Below, piece after piece: positions 5,927 through 7,110 of a stretch of DNA of 7,110 nucleotides; the stretch's first letter is position 1; every line of letters begins with the position of its first letter. Below the pieces are notes generated by a model. That model worked only from the letters and a program-made list of their open reading frames with translations, had not been told where the DNA came from and did not search any database. The stretch is from Opitutia bacterium (GTDB lineage Bacteria; Verrucomicrobiota; Verrucomicrobiia; Opitutales; Seribacteraceae). Position numbers and translations under genes: made by a program. The stretch is from NCBI GenBank assembly GCA_002692605.1, contig NZLE01000004.1, forward strand, positions 1-7,110, in the 5' to 3' direction.

Positions 5927-7110
5927 GGATCGATCTCTTCGAAGTACTGCTCCATAACCCGTTGAAACTCGGGAGCGATGGATGGCGTTCCTCCACTGGC
6001 GCTTTGGGTGGAACGAGTTTGGGTTTGGGGAGCGGAAGTCTTCCCCGGAAAGGTTCCGGAGGTTTGGTCGGTTTGCCCACCCTGGAGCGAACCCCCTCCG
6101 GTCTTACCGGGAGTGAGGCTCTTTCCCTGGGCATTTCCCTCACGGTCGGCGGACATCTGCTGCATAAGAAATTCCATGGCGCTGAGCTCATCCCGATTTT
6201 GCTTATCCGAACCTTGCCCCTGTCCCTCGATTAGGAGGTTAATCAGGTCGCTCAGAAAATCCTTGGCTTGTCTTTGGGCGCCTTGCGGTCTCAAGTCGAC
6301 GATTTGCTTGCCCAAGTATTCGGAAGATTCCGACATCGCGGTGTGGGCGTCATCGAAGAGGGGATTGAAGGCTTCCTCGGCGAGTGCGATTTGGGTATCC
6401 GTCAGGTCGATCATGAGAGTGTCCTGCTGACGTTTCAGAGTTTCGGTCCAACCCTCTCTCTTTGCCTGAAAACTGCCTTTGTCTGCGATGCGGGTCTTTT
6501 GAATGATCTCCGATTGGGCCTGCCTCATTTTCAAAAGAGACATGATTTCATTGGTTCTGTCCTTGCCTTCGCTCTTCCCTCCCGGACTTTCTTGCCCTGG
6601 CAATTCCTGCATCAGAATCTCCGCCCAGTCGGAAAAGTTCCTTTCCCAGAGACTGAGGTTGGCAAGAGATTGAAAAAAAATGTTCCGATTCATTCCCGAG
6701 GCCAACTCCGACAACGATTTCTCCACTTGGGCCTCCTCCATAAGCTGGCTGACTTGGCCGTATTCCGGTTTGCCCGTTCGCTCAAAATAGCGGGTGATTT
6801 CCTTCCCGATCTCTCCGGCCTCTTCGCTGATTTGCCGCTGCATGTCCTCAATGGTTTGTATCGCCCCGAGACTCTTTGGGTTGAGCTGATCTCTCGTCAT
6901 ACCAATGGAAGCGGGCATTCGGGCAAGCAATTGTCGGGAAAGCTTGCGTTCGCCTTCCTCGCTTTGCTTGAGCCGTTGGGCAAGAGTCATCGCCTGGAGT
7001 TGATCAACCTGATCGGAAAATTTCGAGAGGATTTCCCGCAGTTCATCCAAGGCCTGTTGTTGGAACTCTGCGGAATCAAGCAACTGAAGGGAGGCTTGTT
7101 TCCGATCGGA
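5923..7110 (-). CDS. C-terminal part of a large Gln-rich coiled-coil envelope protein (DUF4175-like), truncated by the window edge
   Basis: The frame is open to the window edge: nine codons (SDRKQASLQ) precede the TTG at 7083-7081 with no stop and no good start, so the real start is outside and 395 residues are visible. The sequence is almost entirely helical and rich in Gln, Glu, Leu and Met. Examples are DELREILSKFSDQVDQLQ (22-39) and the stretch at 77-135, fitting long coiled coils. A Gly/Ser/Thr/Gln-rich disordered segment (about 320-376) precedes a short final helix, PEFQRVMEQYFEEIDP. A Gln-rich helical region, a low-complexity linker and a terminal P-E-(F/Y)...YF motif recall the long DUF4175-like proteins that lie beside MoxR/DUF58/von Willebrand-type genes in PVC genomes. 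That assignment is inference from general shape. The gene is the first visible member of the unit and ends in an ATGA overlap with the toroid gene. Confidence 0.75.
   Translation of the reverse strand, partial: SDRKQASLQLLDSAEFQQQALDELREILSKFSDQVDQLQAMTLAQRLKQSEEGERKLSRQLLARMPASIGMTRDQLNPKSLGAIQTIEDMQRQISEEAGEIGKEITRYFERTGKPEYGQVSQLMEEAQVEKSLSELASGMNRNIFFQSLANLSLWERNFSDWAEILMQELPGQESPGGKSEGKDRTNEIMSLLKMRQAQSEIIQKTRIADKGSFQAKREGWTETLKRQQDTLMIDLTDTQIALAEEAFNPLFDDAHTAMSESSEYLGKQIVDLRPQGAQRQAKDFLSDLINLLIEGQGQGSDKQNRDELSAMEFLMQQMSADREGNAQGKSLTPGKTGGGSLQGGQTDQTSGTFPGKTSAPQTQTRSTQSASGGTPSIAPEFQRVMEQYFEEIDP

Noticed and set aside
5553..6191. A 212-codon - strand frame overlapping the junction of the coiled-coil and toroid genes.
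   Set aside because: It is out of frame with both recognised genes, rich in Arg/Pro and without any motif. The ATGA-linked frames explain the same DNA better.
7081..7083. TTG as the start codon of the coiled-coil protein.
   Set aside because: The frame stays open for nine more codons to the window edge and no ribosome binding site is seen. The protein is more likely truncated by the window.

Overview
The window looks like a chromosomal segment from a bacterium of the Planctomycetes-Verrucomicrobia (PVC) group; Verrucomicrobia is my best guess. The reasons are indirect. One secreted protein combines a SUMF1-type (formylglycine-generating-enzyme-like) domain with a WD40 propeller. A periplasmic prenyltransferase/squalene-oxidase-type repeat protein lies next to a long Gln-rich coiled-coil protein with a Gly/Ser/Thr-rich tail. 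Convincing Shine-Dalgarno sequences are also absent. No taxonomic marker is present apart from part of a tRNA, so the assignment is inference.

Layout. Bases 1-74 are the 3' part of a tRNA-Ser(GCU) gene on the + strand, cut by the window edge. After a short spacer with a small hairpin and a plausible promoter comes a + strand gene (212-694) for a small lipoprotein with a BamE/SmpA-like motif. Everything after it is on the - strand. Reading in the direction of transcription (high to low coordinates), there is a three-gene unit: the C-terminal part of a coiled-coil envelope protein (7110-5923), an alpha/alpha-toroid repeat protein (5926-4934) and a 1199-residue secreted multidomain protein (4937-1338). 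Both internal junctions are 4-base ATGA overlaps, so the three genes are very probably co-transcribed and translationally coupled. After a 117-base gap holding a perfect 15-base palindrome comes a separate - strand gene (1220-726) for a proline-rich lipoprotein. Its C-terminal domain resembles the C-terminal domain of RodZ (DUF4115). It converges with the BamE-like gene, and only 31 bases separate the two stop codons.

How the genes may work together. Every protein in the window has a signal peptide or lipobox, or (for the truncated one) resembles families found at the envelope. The three-gene unit combines a coiled-coil scaffold, a helical toroid and a large protein built of small beta repeats, a LamG-like jelly roll, a SUMF1 domain and a WD40 propeller. 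This suggests an extracytoplasmic complex. No substrate can be named from sequence.

The most notable observation is in the 1199-residue protein. The motif that normally begins a SUMF1 domain (RISAGSFVMGSP) lies after the motif that normally ends it. The whole SUMF1 region also appears to sit between the first WD40 blade and the rest of the propeller. This reads as a circularly permuted SUMF1 domain inserted into a WD40 propeller. It also lacks the first of the two catalytic/copper-binding cysteines of true formylglycine-generating enzymes, so it is probably not an active sulfatase-maturing enzyme. No CRISPR array, insertion sequence or rRNA was seen, and there is no gene-free stretch over 300 bases.
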